A stretch of 59,199 nt of DNA. Source: an uncultured Flavobacterium sp. (GTDB lineage: Bacteria; Bacteroidota; Bacteroidia; Flavobacteriales; Flavobacteriaceae). This document shows positions 1 through 9,648 of this stretch, piece after piece. Within the stretch, counting starts at the first letter, position 1, and each line of letters starts with the position of its first letter. The notes beneath the pieces were generated by a model. The model worked only from the letters and a program-made list of their open reading frames with translations, was not told where the DNA came from and searched no databases. The DNA is taken from positions 1 through 59,199 of the forward strand of contig NZ_CANRNX010000006.1 in NCBI RefSeq assembly GCF_947632075.1, read 5' to 3'. Both the position numbers and the translations under genes were made by a program.

Positions 1-30
1 TTGTGGCTATTACATTTAATCTCGATGTTT

Positions 31-555
31 TTATTTAATACTTCCGCTTTTTACAAAATATTTAGAATACCAAATTTCATCCAAGTTTGAAATCATCACT
101 CCACGTTTTGTAGAAACATGAACAAATTTATTATTGTGTAAATAAATCCCTACATGATCAATTTTACCTTTTCCAAAAGCAAAAAAAACAAGATCACCTT
201 CTTTTAATTTTTTTGAATTTTTAGTTTTTGTTTTCTCCGCCATTTCACGCGATGTTCGTGGTAAATTTTCATTGTAAATTTCTTGATATACATTTTTTAC
301 AAAACCAGAACAATCTATACCAGATTTTGACGTACCACCTAATTTGTGAGGTGTGCCCAACCAGTTATCAATGTAATAATACAAATTTTCATTTTCTAAA
401 TCTTTTTTAGAAACTCCCAAAACATTTGCAAAATCATCTAAACTATTATTTTTTGATTTCAATGTAGTTTTATAAGTACTTTTAGAAACAGTACTTTTTC
501 TCGATGCACAACTTGAAAGTAGTACAAGACAGATTAAAATATTTACAATTTTCAT
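31..555 (-). CDS. NlpC/P60 family lipoprotein peptidase
   Basis: Probable cell-wall cysteine peptidase (C40 family) that cleaves peptide stems of peptidoglycan, anchored as a lipoprotein. The 174-residue product starts with a short signal peptide and a lipobox ending in Cys16 (LLSSC). The NlpC/P60 domain fills residues 60-170: catalytic Cys82 in GIDCSGF, His134 in KIDHVGIYL, and a third polar position near His146 (FVHVST). The order Cys, His, His/polar is that of active enzymes of the family (family knowledge). It lies downstream of the DUF349 gene but behind a hairpin terminator, so it is probably transcribed separately. Confidence 0.9.
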   Translation of the reverse strand: MKIVNILICLVLLSSCASRKSTVSKSTYKTTLKSKNNSLDDFANVLGVSKKDLENENLYYYIDNWLGTPHKLGGTSKSGIDCSGFVKNVYQEIYNENLPRTSREMAEKTKTKNSKKLKEGDLVFFAFGKGKIDHVGIYLHNNKFVHVSTKRGVMISNLDEIWYSKYFVKSGSIK

Positions 556-560
556 ATATC

Positions 561-585
561 AAAAAAACCGGTGTTTAACCGGTTT
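561..585 (-). terminator. Rho-independent terminator of the DUF349 gene
   Basis: An 8-bp stem AAACCGGT/ACCGGTTT with a 5-base loop lies between the stop codon of the DUF349 gene and the NlpC/P60 start codon. On the minus strand it is followed by seven T residues. Confidence 0.8.
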
Positions 586-589
586 GTAT

Positions 590-2485
590 TTATAAAATTT
601 CTTTTAAATGATTTAATTTTTCTTTCCAAATGTTTAACTCATCCTTATTGCGATCAATATTTTTATTGATTTCTTTGATGAATGGATTGTCTGATTTTGC
701 ATTTGAAATGAATTGTATATTATTTTCAAGTTGAATAATATCTGAAGCAATTTCATCAATTTTACGCTGAACAAAAGTAATTTCATTCTGAATTCTACGC
801 TTATCTCCAGATTCAATCATTTGTTCTAAACGGTTGTTATATTTTACTAATTCAGTTTCTTTTTTAGATAAACTTAATTTATCAAACAATGCGTCTAAAA
901 TTTTGTTGAACTTTCCTTCAATATGTCTTCTCATTTGAGGAACTGGTCCAATGGCTTTCCAATTTTCAATATGATGTTTTATTGCGTCTAAATCAGTTTT
1001 ATGATCACCAACTAATTGAAAATCTTTTAATTCTTCTAAATAAGCTTTTTTCTTATCAAAATTTGCCATTTCTTCAGAAAGATTTTTGTTTCTTTCTTGA
1101 TGTAAACGATCAAAGTAAAAATTACATGCTTCTTTAAACTCTTTCCAAAGTTTATCTGAATAACGTTTCGGAACGTGACCTACTTTTTTCCAATCTTCTT
1201 GAATTTGCTTCATGATAGGTGTAACCTTATCATAATCTTCACTTGTATTTAAAGATTTTGCTTTTTCAATTAAAGCTAATTTAAGATTCAGATTATCTTG
1301 TTGGTCTTTTTTAATATCCTTATAAAAGGTGTTTTTTTGAACATTAAATAAGCGAGTTGCCTCTTTAAAAGCGTCCCAAGTTTGCTCATTTACCTCAGCA
1401 GGAACTTTTCCAGTTTTGAAAAATTTAGCTCGTAATTCTTCAACTTTCTGAATAGCTTCTTGCCATTGATTGTGTGATTTAGCTTCAATTTTAGACAATT
1501 CAATTAATTGATCAATTAATTCTTTTTTCTTTTCTAAATTTTGCTCTTCTCTTGCATGAATTTCAGCGTAAAAACCTTCACGTTTGTCGTGTAACTGTTT
1601 CGTTATTTCACTAAATTCATTCCAAATTGCATCTCTATGTTCTTTAGAAACTGGTCCAATTTGTTCTTTCCAGATTCTATGGTAAATTTGTAAATCTTTA
1701 AATGCTTTATGAATATCAGTTTGTTCTAAAAGTTTTTTAGCAGATTCAATTAAGTTTTGCTTTTTCTCAAGATTTTGTTTAAAATCCCAATCACGAGCTT
1801 CACGATCTAAATGTAATTGGTCATAAAAACGTTCAATATGGAAGTGGAAAGTATTCCAAACGTGATTGTAATTATCTCTCGGAATCGCTCCAGCTTTACT
1901 CCAACGTTCTCTAATATCTTGAATATCTTTTAAAGCTGTAGAAATATTTTCTGTATTATCAATCAGGTTTTTTAATTCTTCAATTAAAGCTTTACGTGTT
2001 GCTAAATTGTTCTTTAAATTTTCTTGAATTGATTGAAAATGTCTATTTCTTTTTTGTCTGTAAGTATTAAAAATTTGATCGAAATTATTTTTTACTACAG
2101 AGTTGTATTCAAAATCTAAAATTGTATTTTCTGAATTTTCATTTAAAAAAGCTTGTTTCTTTTCTTCAATGAAAACGAAATATTTATTAGAAAAAGATTT
2201 CTTAATTTCTTCAACATGATCACGAATAGCTGTAACATTGTAATTAGAAACCAATTTATCTAACTCAACAACTAATTCATCTAACGATAGATTTTCGTAA
2301 TCTTTTGTAGGAATTTCAATTTTTTCAATGTTTTCTTCATTTTCGTTTTCTTCTGCATTTGAAACATTTATAGATTCAATTGCATCTAAATTTTGAACAT
2401 TTTCTTGTTCATTTTCACTTCCGTCTGTTTGTAACAGGTTATCATTTCTTTCTTCTAACATTTTGTAAATGCTTAAGTTTGACAT
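590..2485 (-). CDS. DUF349 repeat protein
   Basis: Large (631 residues) cytoplasmic protein built of repeated DUF349 segments: an acidic, low-complexity N-terminus (residues 1-75, Glu/Asn rich) is followed by about six repeats of roughly 75 residues with the recurring pattern W-K-x-x-G-x-V-P (for example IQEDWKKVGHVP and IENWKAIGPVP). A charged, helical C-terminus is probably a coiled coil. DUF349 proteins are common in Bacteroidota and their function is unknown; no catalytic motif is visible. Transcribed in the same direction as aroE, 74 bp downstream of it. Start chosen at the first Met before the acidic region. Confidence 0.85.
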   Translation of the reverse strand: MSNLSIYKMLEERNDNLLQTDGSENEQENVQNLDAIESINVSNAEENENEENIEKIEIPTKDYENLSLDELVVELDKLVSNYNVTAIRDHVEEIKKSFSNKYFVFIEEKKQAFLNENSENTILDFEYNSVVKNNFDQIFNTYRQKRNRHFQSIQENLKNNLATRKALIEELKNLIDNTENISTALKDIQDIRERWSKAGAIPRDNYNHVWNTFHFHIERFYDQLHLDREARDWDFKQNLEKKQNLIESAKKLLEQTDIHKAFKDLQIYHRIWKEQIGPVSKEHRDAIWNEFSEITKQLHDKREGFYAEIHAREEQNLEKKKELIDQLIELSKIEAKSHNQWQEAIQKVEELRAKFFKTGKVPAEVNEQTWDAFKEATRLFNVQKNTFYKDIKKDQQDNLNLKLALIEKAKSLNTSEDYDKVTPIMKQIQEDWKKVGHVPKRYSDKLWKEFKEACNFYFDRLHQERNKNLSEEMANFDKKKAYLEELKDFQLVGDHKTDLDAIKHHIENWKAIGPVPQMRRHIEGKFNKILDALFDKLSLSKKETELVKYNNRLEQMIESGDKRRIQNEITFVQRKIDEIASDIIQLENNIQFISNAKSDNPFIKEINKNIDRNKDELNIWKEKLNHLKEIL

Positions 2486-2559
2486 TAATTTTTTGAAAGA
2501 TAATAAATCCTAATTTATTATCAAAGAAAAGTATAAGATATGTTAATTTTTTTTGAATT

Positions 2560-3288
2560 TTATTTGTTCCAAATTTCCCAAGCTGCTTCTGCTTGAAGTA
2601 TTAACATTTGTAATCCGTTAATTGTAAAAGCATTATTCTTTTTTGCTTTCTTTAAAAACATAGTTTTTTCAGGATTGTAAATTAAATCGTAAGCAATGTG
2701 TTTTTCTGTAAAATATGAATACGGAATGTTTGGAGCTTCAGATATATTCGGAAATGTTCCGATTGGTGTTGTATTAACTATAAGATAAATCTCATTAAAA
2801 ATATTTTCATCAATATCATCGTAAGAAATTTCTTGTTCATTTGGATTTCTTGATACGATTATACTTTCAATATTTAAAAGCGATAAACCATAAACAATAG
2901 CTTTACTTGCGCCGCCAGTTCCTAAAACTAAAGCTTTGGTATGATGAGATTTTAAATGTGGTTTTAAACTTTCGATGAAACCAATATAATCTGTATTAAA
3001 TCCTTCTAAACTTCCATCTTCATTTATTTTTATGGTATTTACAGCACCAATTTCTTTAGCATGAATATTTAATTTATCTAAGTATGGAATTACAGTTTTT
3101 TTATACGGAATGGTAACATTATAACCAGAATTATATTGAGTGAAAATAGAGTGGATTTCCGAAATATTTTGAATATCGAAATTTACATATTCACAGTTTA
3201 ATATATTTTCTGTTTGAAATTTTTCTTTGAAATAATTTCTTGAAAATGAATAATCTATGTTTTTTCCAATTAATCCGAATGTTTTCAT
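2560..3288 (-). CDS. aroE: Shikimate dehydrogenase
   Basis: NADP-dependent reduction of 3-dehydroshikimate to shikimate in aromatic amino acid synthesis; cytosolic. The 242-residue product is a little short for AroE but complete. The substrate domain shows NVTIPYK (57-63, catalytic Lys63), GAVNT (81-85) and FNTDY with catalytic Asp100. The nucleotide-binding loop GTGGASKA is at 123-130, and the C-terminal NGLQMLILQAE motif positions the shikimate-binding Gln. The TPR gene lies 42 bp upstream and the DUF349 gene downstream, all on the same strand. Confidence 0.95.
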   Translation of the reverse strand: MKTFGLIGKNIDYSFSRNYFKEKFQTENILNCEYVNFDIQNISEIHSIFTQYNSGYNVTIPYKKTVIPYLDKLNIHAKEIGAVNTIKINEDGSLEGFNTDYIGFIESLKPHLKSHHTKALVLGTGGASKAIVYGLSLLNIESIIVSRNPNEQEISYDDIDENIFNEIYLIVNTTPIGTFPNISEAPNIPYSYFTEKHIAYDLIYNPEKTMFLKKAKKNNAFTINGLQMLILQAEAAWEIWNK

Positions 3289-3298
3289 ATTGAATAAG

Positions 3299-3328
3299 AA
3301 ATGGTTATACGTAATTGTATAACCATTT
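3299..3328 (-). terminator. Hairpin terminator after the TPR gene
   Basis: A 12-bp perfect stem (AAATGGTTATAC and its complement) with loop GTAATT lies between the TPR gene stop and the aroE start. The T tract after it on the minus strand is broken, so termination may be partial and allow read-through into aroE. Confidence 0.6.
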
Positions 3329-3330
3329 GT

Positions 3331-4725
3331 TTAATTTTTATGTTTTTGAATGTGATTTTGCACTAATGGATTCTCCCAAACACTTGGAAAATGATCTTCT
3401 AAGATGGTGTGGTGTTTAAAGTTTAAATGCAAAGCGTTTGTTAGATGATATAAAGCTTTTTCATTTTGTTCTTCGATAAAATATAAACCAGCTAAACGAT
3501 ATTCTATTTCATATTCTTCGTTATGAATTTCAGAAGCTTCTAAAAGTTTAGCGATTGCAATTTCAAATTCTCCAATGTATTGAAGCATGTCTGCCCAATA
3601 TAGATAAGTATCTAAAAATAAATCTCCGAATTCAACTGCTTTTTCAAAACCAATTGCAGCTTCTTCAAACAAGTTCAATTCTTTATTAATTACAGCGTAT
3701 CGTCTCCAATACAACTTGTTTTGCATATCAATTCCAATTGCTTTATTTACATAAAATAAGGCACGTTGAAAGTTACCTAATTTAATGTAGAAGTCAGTAA
3801 TTGCAATCCAACCTTTATCTAAAAGTGGATCTTCATGAACTGTTTTTAAATAGTATTTTAAAGCCTTTTGATTTTCTTCTAAAGCTTCATAACAAGTTCC
3901 AATTCTTAATAAAACGTAAGATGAAGCATCATCAATTTCTAAAGTGATGGTATAACTTTCAATAGCTTTATCATATTCTTTTAAACTCTCGTAAGCTTTT
4001 CCTTTTTCTAAATGAGCGCCAATAAAATGCTCGTCGATTATTGTTGCAAAATCAAATGCTTGAACTGCTTTCTCATAATCCTTAACATTCATATATTGAC
4101 GACCTAATTGATGCCAAGCTACTTCGCTATATGGCTCGTTGTCAATGAAATTGTTTAAAAATTTAATTGCTTCTAAAGGTTGATCTAAAAAGTCGTAACA
4201 ATAAACAATATTGTATAAAGCACTTTGGTCTTCTTGATCGTTTTCTAAACATTTAATGAAGTAGTGTTTTGCATTTTCTAATTCATCTATGTATAAATAT
4301 TCCATACCAATTAACGAATAAACATCAGCTAAATCATCTGTTAATTCGAGTGCAATATTCAAAGTATCAATTGCTTTTTGATGTTCACCTTTTTTAGAAT
4401 AAACGCTTGCTTGTTGAATGTAAACTTCTTCGTTTTTAGGATCTAATCTATGAATTTCTTGAATTAGCTTTTCTGCTTGGTCTAGTTTTTCACTGAACAC
4501 CAACATTTCAACCTGAACTAATTTTAAGCCAATAGAATTAGGATGTTGCTCCAAAGCTAATTTTAAAGCCTTTTTAGCTAAGTTTAATTTGCCGGTATCC
4601 ATGTAATGCAAAATGATATTTTCAAATTCTTCAGAATCAAAAAATAACACTTTGTTTGTTTTTAGCATGGATTCGAACCGAGATAACGATAAACCTAAAT
4701 TTTCATCTTCGTCATTCATGAACAT
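3331..4725 (-). CDS. Tetratricopeptide repeat protein
   Basis: A 464-residue protein made almost entirely of TPR units (about 11-12 helix-turn-helix repeats of 34 residues, e.g. 96-130, 130-165, 235-270). No signal peptide is seen, so it is probably a cytoplasmic scaffold for protein-protein contacts. This TPR protein is typically found near aroE and the DUF349 gene in flavobacteria (from memory), and its partner is not known. An alternative start two codons inside (MNDEDEN) is equally possible. The specific role cannot be read from sequence. Confidence 0.85.
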   Translation of the reverse strand: MFMNDEDENLGLSLSRFESMLKTNKVLFFDSEEFENIILHYMDTGKLNLAKKALKLALEQHPNSIGLKLVQVEMLVFSEKLDQAEKLIQEIHRLDPKNEEVYIQQASVYSKKGEHQKAIDTLNIALELTDDLADVYSLIGMEYLYIDELENAKHYFIKCLENDQEDQSALYNIVYCYDFLDQPLEAIKFLNNFIDNEPYSEVAWHQLGRQYMNVKDYEKAVQAFDFATIIDEHFIGAHLEKGKAYESLKEYDKAIESYTITLEIDDASSYVLLRIGTCYEALEENQKALKYYLKTVHEDPLLDKGWIAITDFYIKLGNFQRALFYVNKAIGIDMQNKLYWRRYAVINKELNLFEEAAIGFEKAVEFGDLFLDTYLYWADMLQYIGEFEIAIAKLLEASEIHNEEYEIEYRLAGLYFIEEQNEKALYHLTNALHLNFKHHTILEDHFPSVWENPLVQNHIQKHKN

Positions 4726-4815
4726 ATTTCTTTTTTTAGCTTTTTTTTAAATTTAGGTATAATCCCTGTTTTAATTGCTTTTTTTGTACTTAATTATAAA
4801 CAAACTAATCAACAA

Positions 4816-6009
4816 TTAAAGGTTCATTTCTTGTTGAACTTCATTTAAAGCTTCAATAATAATATTGCAACCTATGATAATTTCTTCTTCACTAATTGTT
4901 AATGGTGGAGTTATTCTGATAGCTTTTCCTTCAAACATTAACCAGAATAAAATCAACCCTTTTTCTTTACATTTTAAGATAACTTGATTGGTAATCTCAT
5001 CTGATGGAGTCATAGCTGCTAACATCAATCCTAAACCGTGAATATCTGTAATCAATGGATGGACTAAATGTTTGCGGAAGATTTGTTCTTTAACTAAAGT
5101 TTGTTCCATTAAATCGGTTTCAACCAATTCTTTCAACGTAGTTAAACTTGCCGCAGCAATAACTGGGTGTCCTCCAAAAGTTGTGATATGTCCACATTTT
5201 GGATCATGAGCTAATAAATCCATATGTTTTGCGTTTGCAGTAAAAGCGCCAACAGGCATTCCGCTTGCCATACCTTTACCCATAACTAAAATATCTGGTA
5301 CCATATCGTAGTTTTGGAAACCAAATAATTTTCCGGTTCTACCGAATCCTGGTTGAATCTCATCTAAAATTAACATAGTTCCTGTTTCGTCACATTTAGC
5401 ACGAACTTTCTTTAAAAAGTCGTTTTCAGGTGTGATAAACCCAGCACTACCTTGAATGGTTTCTAATATAATTCCAGCTGTTTTGGTTGTAATTTTATCT
5501 AAATCTTCTTCGTTATTAAAAGTGATAAAATCAACATCTGGAAGTAATGGACGGAATGCTCTTTTACGTTCTTCGTTCCCTAAAACGCTCATAGAGCCTT
5601 GGGTATTACCGTGGTAAGCGTTAACACAAGAAATAATTTGACTACGACCAGTAACACGTTTTACTAATTTCATAGCTCCTTCTACAGCTTCGGTACCAGA
5701 ATTGACTAAATATGTTTTGTTTAATGTACTTGGTAAATTTTCTGCCAATAGCTTACAAAACTCAACTGCTGGTTTTTGAATATATTCTCCATAAACCATT
5801 ACGTGCATGTATTTATTTAATTGCTCGGTAATTGCATTTATTACTTTGGGGTTGCTGTGACCTAAAGTACAAGCAGATACTCCTGCAACAAAATCTAAAT
5901 GTTTTTTTCCGTCTGTACTGTATATGTAACTACCACTTGCGTGTGAAATTTCAACTTCTAAAGGATGTAAAGTGGTTTGAGCTTGATATTTAAAAAAATC
6001 TTGCTTCAT
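4816..6009 (-). CDS. Class III PLP aminotransferase (acetylornithine/ornithine type)
   Basis: Fold-type I, class III aminotransferase of 397 residues. The PLP features are SGTEAVEGAMK (104-114, phosphate cup), Asp216 in LILDEIQPGFGRTG (pyridine nitrogen contact) and Lys245 in VMGKGMASG (Schiff base lysine). Family members move an amino group from ornithine, acetylornithine, 4-aminobutyrate or similar omega-amines to 2-oxoglutarate. The substrate cannot be fixed from sequence, and no arginine synthesis genes are nearby. The start codon lies 6 bp after the stop of the OstA-like gene, so the two are cotranscribed. Confidence 0.9.
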   Translation of the reverse strand: MKQDFFKYQAQTTLHPLEVEISHASGSYIYSTDGKKHLDFVAGVSACTLGHSNPKVINAITEQLNKYMHVMVYGEYIQKPAVEFCKLLAENLPSTLNKTYLVNSGTEAVEGAMKLVKRVTGRSQIISCVNAYHGNTQGSMSVLGNEERKRAFRPLLPDVDFITFNNEEDLDKITTKTAGIILETIQGSAGFITPENDFLKKVRAKCDETGTMLILDEIQPGFGRTGKLFGFQNYDMVPDILVMGKGMASGMPVGAFTANAKHMDLLAHDPKCGHITTFGGHPVIAAASLTTLKELVETDLMEQTLVKEQIFRKHLVHPLITDIHGLGLMLAAMTPSDEITNQVILKCKEKGLILFWLMFEGKAIRITPPLTISEEEIIIGCNIIIEALNEVQQEMNL

Positions 6010-6015
6010 GATATT

Positions 6016-7704
6016 TTACTTGGTATTTTTAATTATGTTTTGAGTTTTTTTTGATTTGAAATTTAAAGTTTCATCTTGAATTTCAATTCGTTCTTCCGCT
6101 TCTTTCTGCTGAACTTCTGCTTTCTTTTGAATGGTTGCTTCAGCTTCTAATTCTTCTGTTGGAAATATTTCTTCTGCAGAATTTATTTTTTCGTCTCCTC
6201 GCCATTTAAATCTCTTTAACTTACTAATTGCACTTGGAAATTCTTCAGGTGGATACGTTATCGCTTCTGGATTTACATATCTTGTAGCTGCTGTAATTTT
6301 ATTATCTTCTAATTCTAATTTAATTCTACTACAAATACCTTTATCAATTCCGGTTAATTCATCATCTTCATTATACAAATAATAAATCATTTCTGCGTTT
6401 TGAATCAATTCAATTTCAGCTATTTTATTATCTCTGAATTTTCCATATAAATTAATTCCTTTTGCTTGATTAAATCCTGAACCTAAAGTATCTCGTTCAA
6501 TTATAAAAGCATCTGTAAGTACTTTTAAAGAATCTAATTTTTCTGTTTCTGGATTATTAATTAAATGAATTAACTTACCTGTAACTTGAGATTCACCTTT
6601 AAAAACTACAGGATTACCAATTAACTCTGTCAATCCAATTTTTTCGTTCATGTGTAAAGAATCAGCTTTTGCACTCATATCTGGAGTACGAAACATTCTG
6701 GCATTTTTAAAGCCAGTTATTTGACGTTCTTTCTCTTTTCCTGTAATAATTATATTTTTAGCATAAAAATAAACTGAATCTGTTTCGACTAAACTTTTAA
6801 CTAATGGTTTTTTAGTGATGTAAATGGAATCTCTGTCTTGAAAAACTTCTGCGAAATGACTCGTCATTATCATTTGATTTTTCGGATCAGTTACTTTTAC
6901 ATTATTAATTAATCTAGCGTAAGATGTTTTTTGATCATAGAAAATTTCATCACCTTCAATTTTTTTATCCTCATGAAGAATATAAGAATTTTTGATTAGT
7001 TTTCCTAAATCATTTTGAGTGTCATAATAACCATTTTCAGTATAGATAAAATCTTTCTCTCCAGTTATTGTAGAAGGTCCGAACAAATAAGCATGACCAG
7101 AAACTTCATAAAAATCAAGATGATCAGTTTCGATAACATTTTTAGGATTGGTTAAAACTACTTTTTCTCTAAATTCGTAGCGCTGATCGGCAGTAAAATA
7201 TTTTCCAATCTTACTTTTTAAAGTATTTTCTTTATTTACAATTGTGGCATGATCGTTATAATAAGCAATACCATTGGTTTTATCGTAATAAACTTTTTCT
7301 GAAGTTAATGAAGACTCAGGTGAACGCATTATAACATTTCCTTGAGCATATGCAACACCATCTATACCGTTGTATTCAGCATATTTACTATCAAGTGATA
7401 GGGTATCATTTTGAATTAAATGTACATTTCCGAATAGTTTTATATAATTATCTTTTTGAAAGAAATATGCTTTATTACAATAAATATATAGGCTATCATG
7501 TTGAGCCTGAATGTTTCCTGTAAGAATTATAGCTCCAGGAATTTCGTTTTGATCAGAATTTGTAAAATCAGCGTGAATAATTTCAATTTTACTTCCTTTA
7601 TTCTCAGATAGTTTAGGTTGTGCGATTGCCGAAAATATTCCGCAAATTAAAAATAATATGTAGGTAAAAAATATATTCTTCAAGGTTGTCAAAATTTCTT
7701 CCAA
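6016..7704 (-). CDS. OstA/LptA-like envelope protein
   Basis: A 562-residue exported protein. A hydrophobic N-terminal segment (about 12-28, ending ...IFSAIAQ) acts as signal peptide. Residues 40-190 form an OstA-like N-terminal domain with repeating short beta-strands (GAIILTGNIQAQHDSLYIYC, IKLFGNVHLIQ, YAQGNVIM), the beta-jellyroll pattern of LptA and the LptD N-terminus. The remainder repeats similar strands, and the C-terminus (490-562) is a charged, Glu/Lys-rich tail. The inferred role is in the periplasmic bridge that carries lipopolysaccharide to the outer membrane. First gene of a two-gene operon with the aminotransferase. Confidence 0.85.
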   Translation of the reverse strand: MEEILTTLKNIFFTYILFLICGIFSAIAQPKLSENKGSKIEIIHADFTNSDQNEIPGAIILTGNIQAQHDSLYIYCNKAYFFQKDNYIKLFGNVHLIQNDTLSLDSKYAEYNGIDGVAYAQGNVIMRSPESSLTSEKVYYDKTNGIAYYNDHATIVNKENTLKSKIGKYFTADQRYEFREKVVLTNPKNVIETDHLDFYEVSGHAYLFGPSTITGEKDFIYTENGYYDTQNDLGKLIKNSYILHEDKKIEGDEIFYDQKTSYARLINNVKVTDPKNQMIMTSHFAEVFQDRDSIYITKKPLVKSLVETDSVYFYAKNIIITGKEKERQITGFKNARMFRTPDMSAKADSLHMNEKIGLTELIGNPVVFKGESQVTGKLIHLINNPETEKLDSLKVLTDAFIIERDTLGSGFNQAKGINLYGKFRDNKIAEIELIQNAEMIYYLYNEDDELTGIDKGICSRIKLELEDNKITAATRYVNPEAITYPPEEFPSAISKLKRFKWRGDEKINSAEEIFPTEELEAEATIQKKAEVQQKEAEERIEIQDETLNFKSKKTQNIIKNTK

Positions 7705-7792
7705 AATTAAAGAAAAAAAATGGTATTAATTTTTCGTTAAGAAGAATTTATACACAAATCAGGTTGATTAAAGGCAATATTATAAATATGAT

Positions 7793-8360
7793 TTATAAAT
7801 ATGATTTATAAATATCGAATCCGAATCTTAAAATTGAAAGAAATATTACAAACATTAATAACTTTCTAATGATTGAATTCCCTTTTTTAATTGCTAATTT
7901 CGAACCTACATAACCTCCAAATCCATTAGCAATTGCCATAGGCAGCGCTATAGTCCAAATAACTTTTCCTTTAAAAATGAATAAACAAATAGAATCAAAG
8001 TTGGTTGCTAAGTTTACTAATTTGGCATTAGTGTTTGCTATTAAAAAATCCATTTTTAAAATGGTTACGAAAGCAATTATGAAGAATGTTCCTGTACCTG
8101 GCAGCTGAAAATGCTGTTACTGCCATTATTAAAAATAATTTCCAACGAACCTTTGTTTTTTTTAAGTATTGAATTACTGCAATTCCGGTACCTGAAAATG
8201 CTGGTATTTTTAAACTTCCAATAATCGAAGAAACATTGTATTGTGGTAAAATTGATAGCGTTAGTGGAGTTTGAATTAAACCACCACCACCAAAAATTGA
8301 ATCGGCAAAACCTGCTATAAAAGCGACAAGACATAAAATTGCAATAATTTCTAACGACAT
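7793..8360 (-). pseudogene. TauE/SafE family permease, broken by internal deletion
   Basis: Remnant of a sulfite exporter TauE/SafE (DUF81) membrane permease. The N-terminal piece (from 8360) reads normally through the first family motif (GFADSIFGGGGLIQTP) to AVTAFSAA at about 8100. The frame then changes and reading resumes with PGTGTFFIIAF and continues through KMDFLIANTNAKLVNLATN to the normal C-terminus ending at 7793. Intact relatives have about 250 residues with a second GFYDGFFGPGTG motif in the middle; only its PGTG tail remains here. Roughly 60-65 residues are therefore missing and the join is out of frame. The pieces give two overlapping open frames (8028-8360 and 7793-8053). Function almost certainly lost. 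Confidence 0.8.
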
Positions 8361-8451
8361 AAGTATTTAAATAAAGTGCAAATTTAATTCAAATTCTTTT
8401 TTTATAATAGTTAAACAGTTTTTGTATATTTATAAAACTTAAACAATATCA

Positions 8452-9201
8452 ATGAAATATTTTAATGTTTTTTCTTTTATAGTCTTTTTGTTATGTATTG
8501 CTTCGTGTTCTAAAGAAAATTGGGATTATTCTGATTCAGAAGCGATAAATGAAAATATTTATTTACAAGAGAAATTTAATTTTTACAAGGTTAAAAGTTA
8601 TCAAATTGGTAATCTACAAAAAAATGAAAGTGCTGATTCTTTTACATTAGAAGAAGGTTTAATCATAGAAGAAGTATCTGAACAAAAATATTTTGAAATG
8701 AAAAGAACAAGTTCAAGGTATTATTTAAAAGACACTTTAAGTATGATGAAAAAAAATCAAAATCTTGTAATAGGTAATACAAAACTGACTGATAAAATTT
8801 ACTCAAAGAATCGATTTGAGAATTATTTATATTTAGGTTATTTTCCTGTTCTAAACCAATATCTTATTAAAGGGACTTATTCAGAAAGTGAAGACTATAA
8901 ACTAATTGACAAAAATTCTGGACAAATAAAACAATCCTTAATCAGCTATCCAATCATTTCTTTCAAAGCTAATTTCATTGCAGTTTGTAGTTTTGATCAT
9001 TTTGAAAAAGTAACAAATTTTGAAATTTATAAATTCCATAATGGAATGTATTTTAATGCTTTTAAAGCTAAATTTATAAATTGGGAAGTTTTAGATTTTC
9101 AAGAAAATAGTTTTTGGGGAACTGATGGAAGTATATATTTGAAAGTTTTTTTAAATAACAATGAAAAAAATATAGCTTATATAAAAGCAACTTTGAACTA
9201 A
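8452..9201 (+). CDS. Hypothetical lipoprotein
   Basis: Product of 249 residues with a signal peptide and lipobox CIASC (lipidated Cys19). The mature part is Lys/Asn/Tyr rich with no domain I recognise. It is followed at 15 bp by another small lipoprotein gene in the same direction, so the pair is probably cotranscribed. The Asp/Glu after the Cys (SKENWD) would suit surface or periplasmic lipoproteins of Bacteroidota. Function unknown. Confidence 0.75.
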   Translation: MKYFNVFSFIVFLLCIASCSKENWDYSDSEAINENIYLQEKFNFYKVKSYQIGNLQKNESADSFTLEEGLIIEEVSEQKYFEMKRTSSRYYLKDTLSMMKKNQNLVIGNTKLTDKIYSKNRFENYLYLGYFPVLNQYLIKGTYSESEDYKLIDKNSGQIKQSLISYPIISFKANFIAVCSFDHFEKVTNFEIYKFHNGMYFNAFKAKFINWEVLDFQENSFWGTDGSIYLKVFLNNNEKNIAYIKATLN

Positions 9202-9216
9202 TTAAAATATCTATAA

Positions 9217-9615
9217 ATGAAAAACATAAATATTTTTATTTTATTTTTTACTTTCATTTTTTTTGGATGCACTAAAGAAGACGAACAGAGTAATAATTGT
9301 TTAAGCTACAAACATGAATTTATTACTAATGTAGAATTAGATAGCTATGAAATTAATAAAAATGAAGATTTAATTATTGAAGTTTCGTTTTTTATTATGA
9401 ATTCTTGTGGATCATTTTATAGTTTTGATGTAGAAAGAAACAATGCTGTTTACGAAATAAAAGTAAAATCTAAGTACGAAGGTTGTGTTTGTGCTGAATT
9501 AGCTGAGCTTGCAAAACAAAAGTTTCATTTTAGATCTGCAGAAGAAGGGATTTATACTTTAAATTTTTATACATCTAATACCGAATTTATAACTAAAGTT
9601 ATAGAAGTTAAATAA
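9217..9615 (+). CDS. Hypothetical small lipoprotein
   Basis: Product of 132 residues with an N-terminal hydrophobic segment and lipobox FFGC (Cys18) followed by TKEDEQ, an acidic stretch reminiscent of the export signal of surface lipoproteins in Bacteroidota. The mature region is beta-rich and holds four further Cys residues (NNCLSY, NSCGSF and a CVC pair at about 88-90), which could form disulfides. No family recognised. Follows the preceding lipoprotein gene by 15 bp. Confidence 0.7.
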   Translation: MKNINIFILFFTFIFFGCTKEDEQSNNCLSYKHEFITNVELDSYEINKNEDLIIEVSFFIMNSCGSFYSFDVERNNAVYEIKVKSKYEGCVCAELAELAKQKFHFRSAEEGIYTLNFYTSNTEFITKVIEVK

Positions 9616-9648
9616 AATTTAGCTTAAATTTGATAAAAAATAAAAGAA

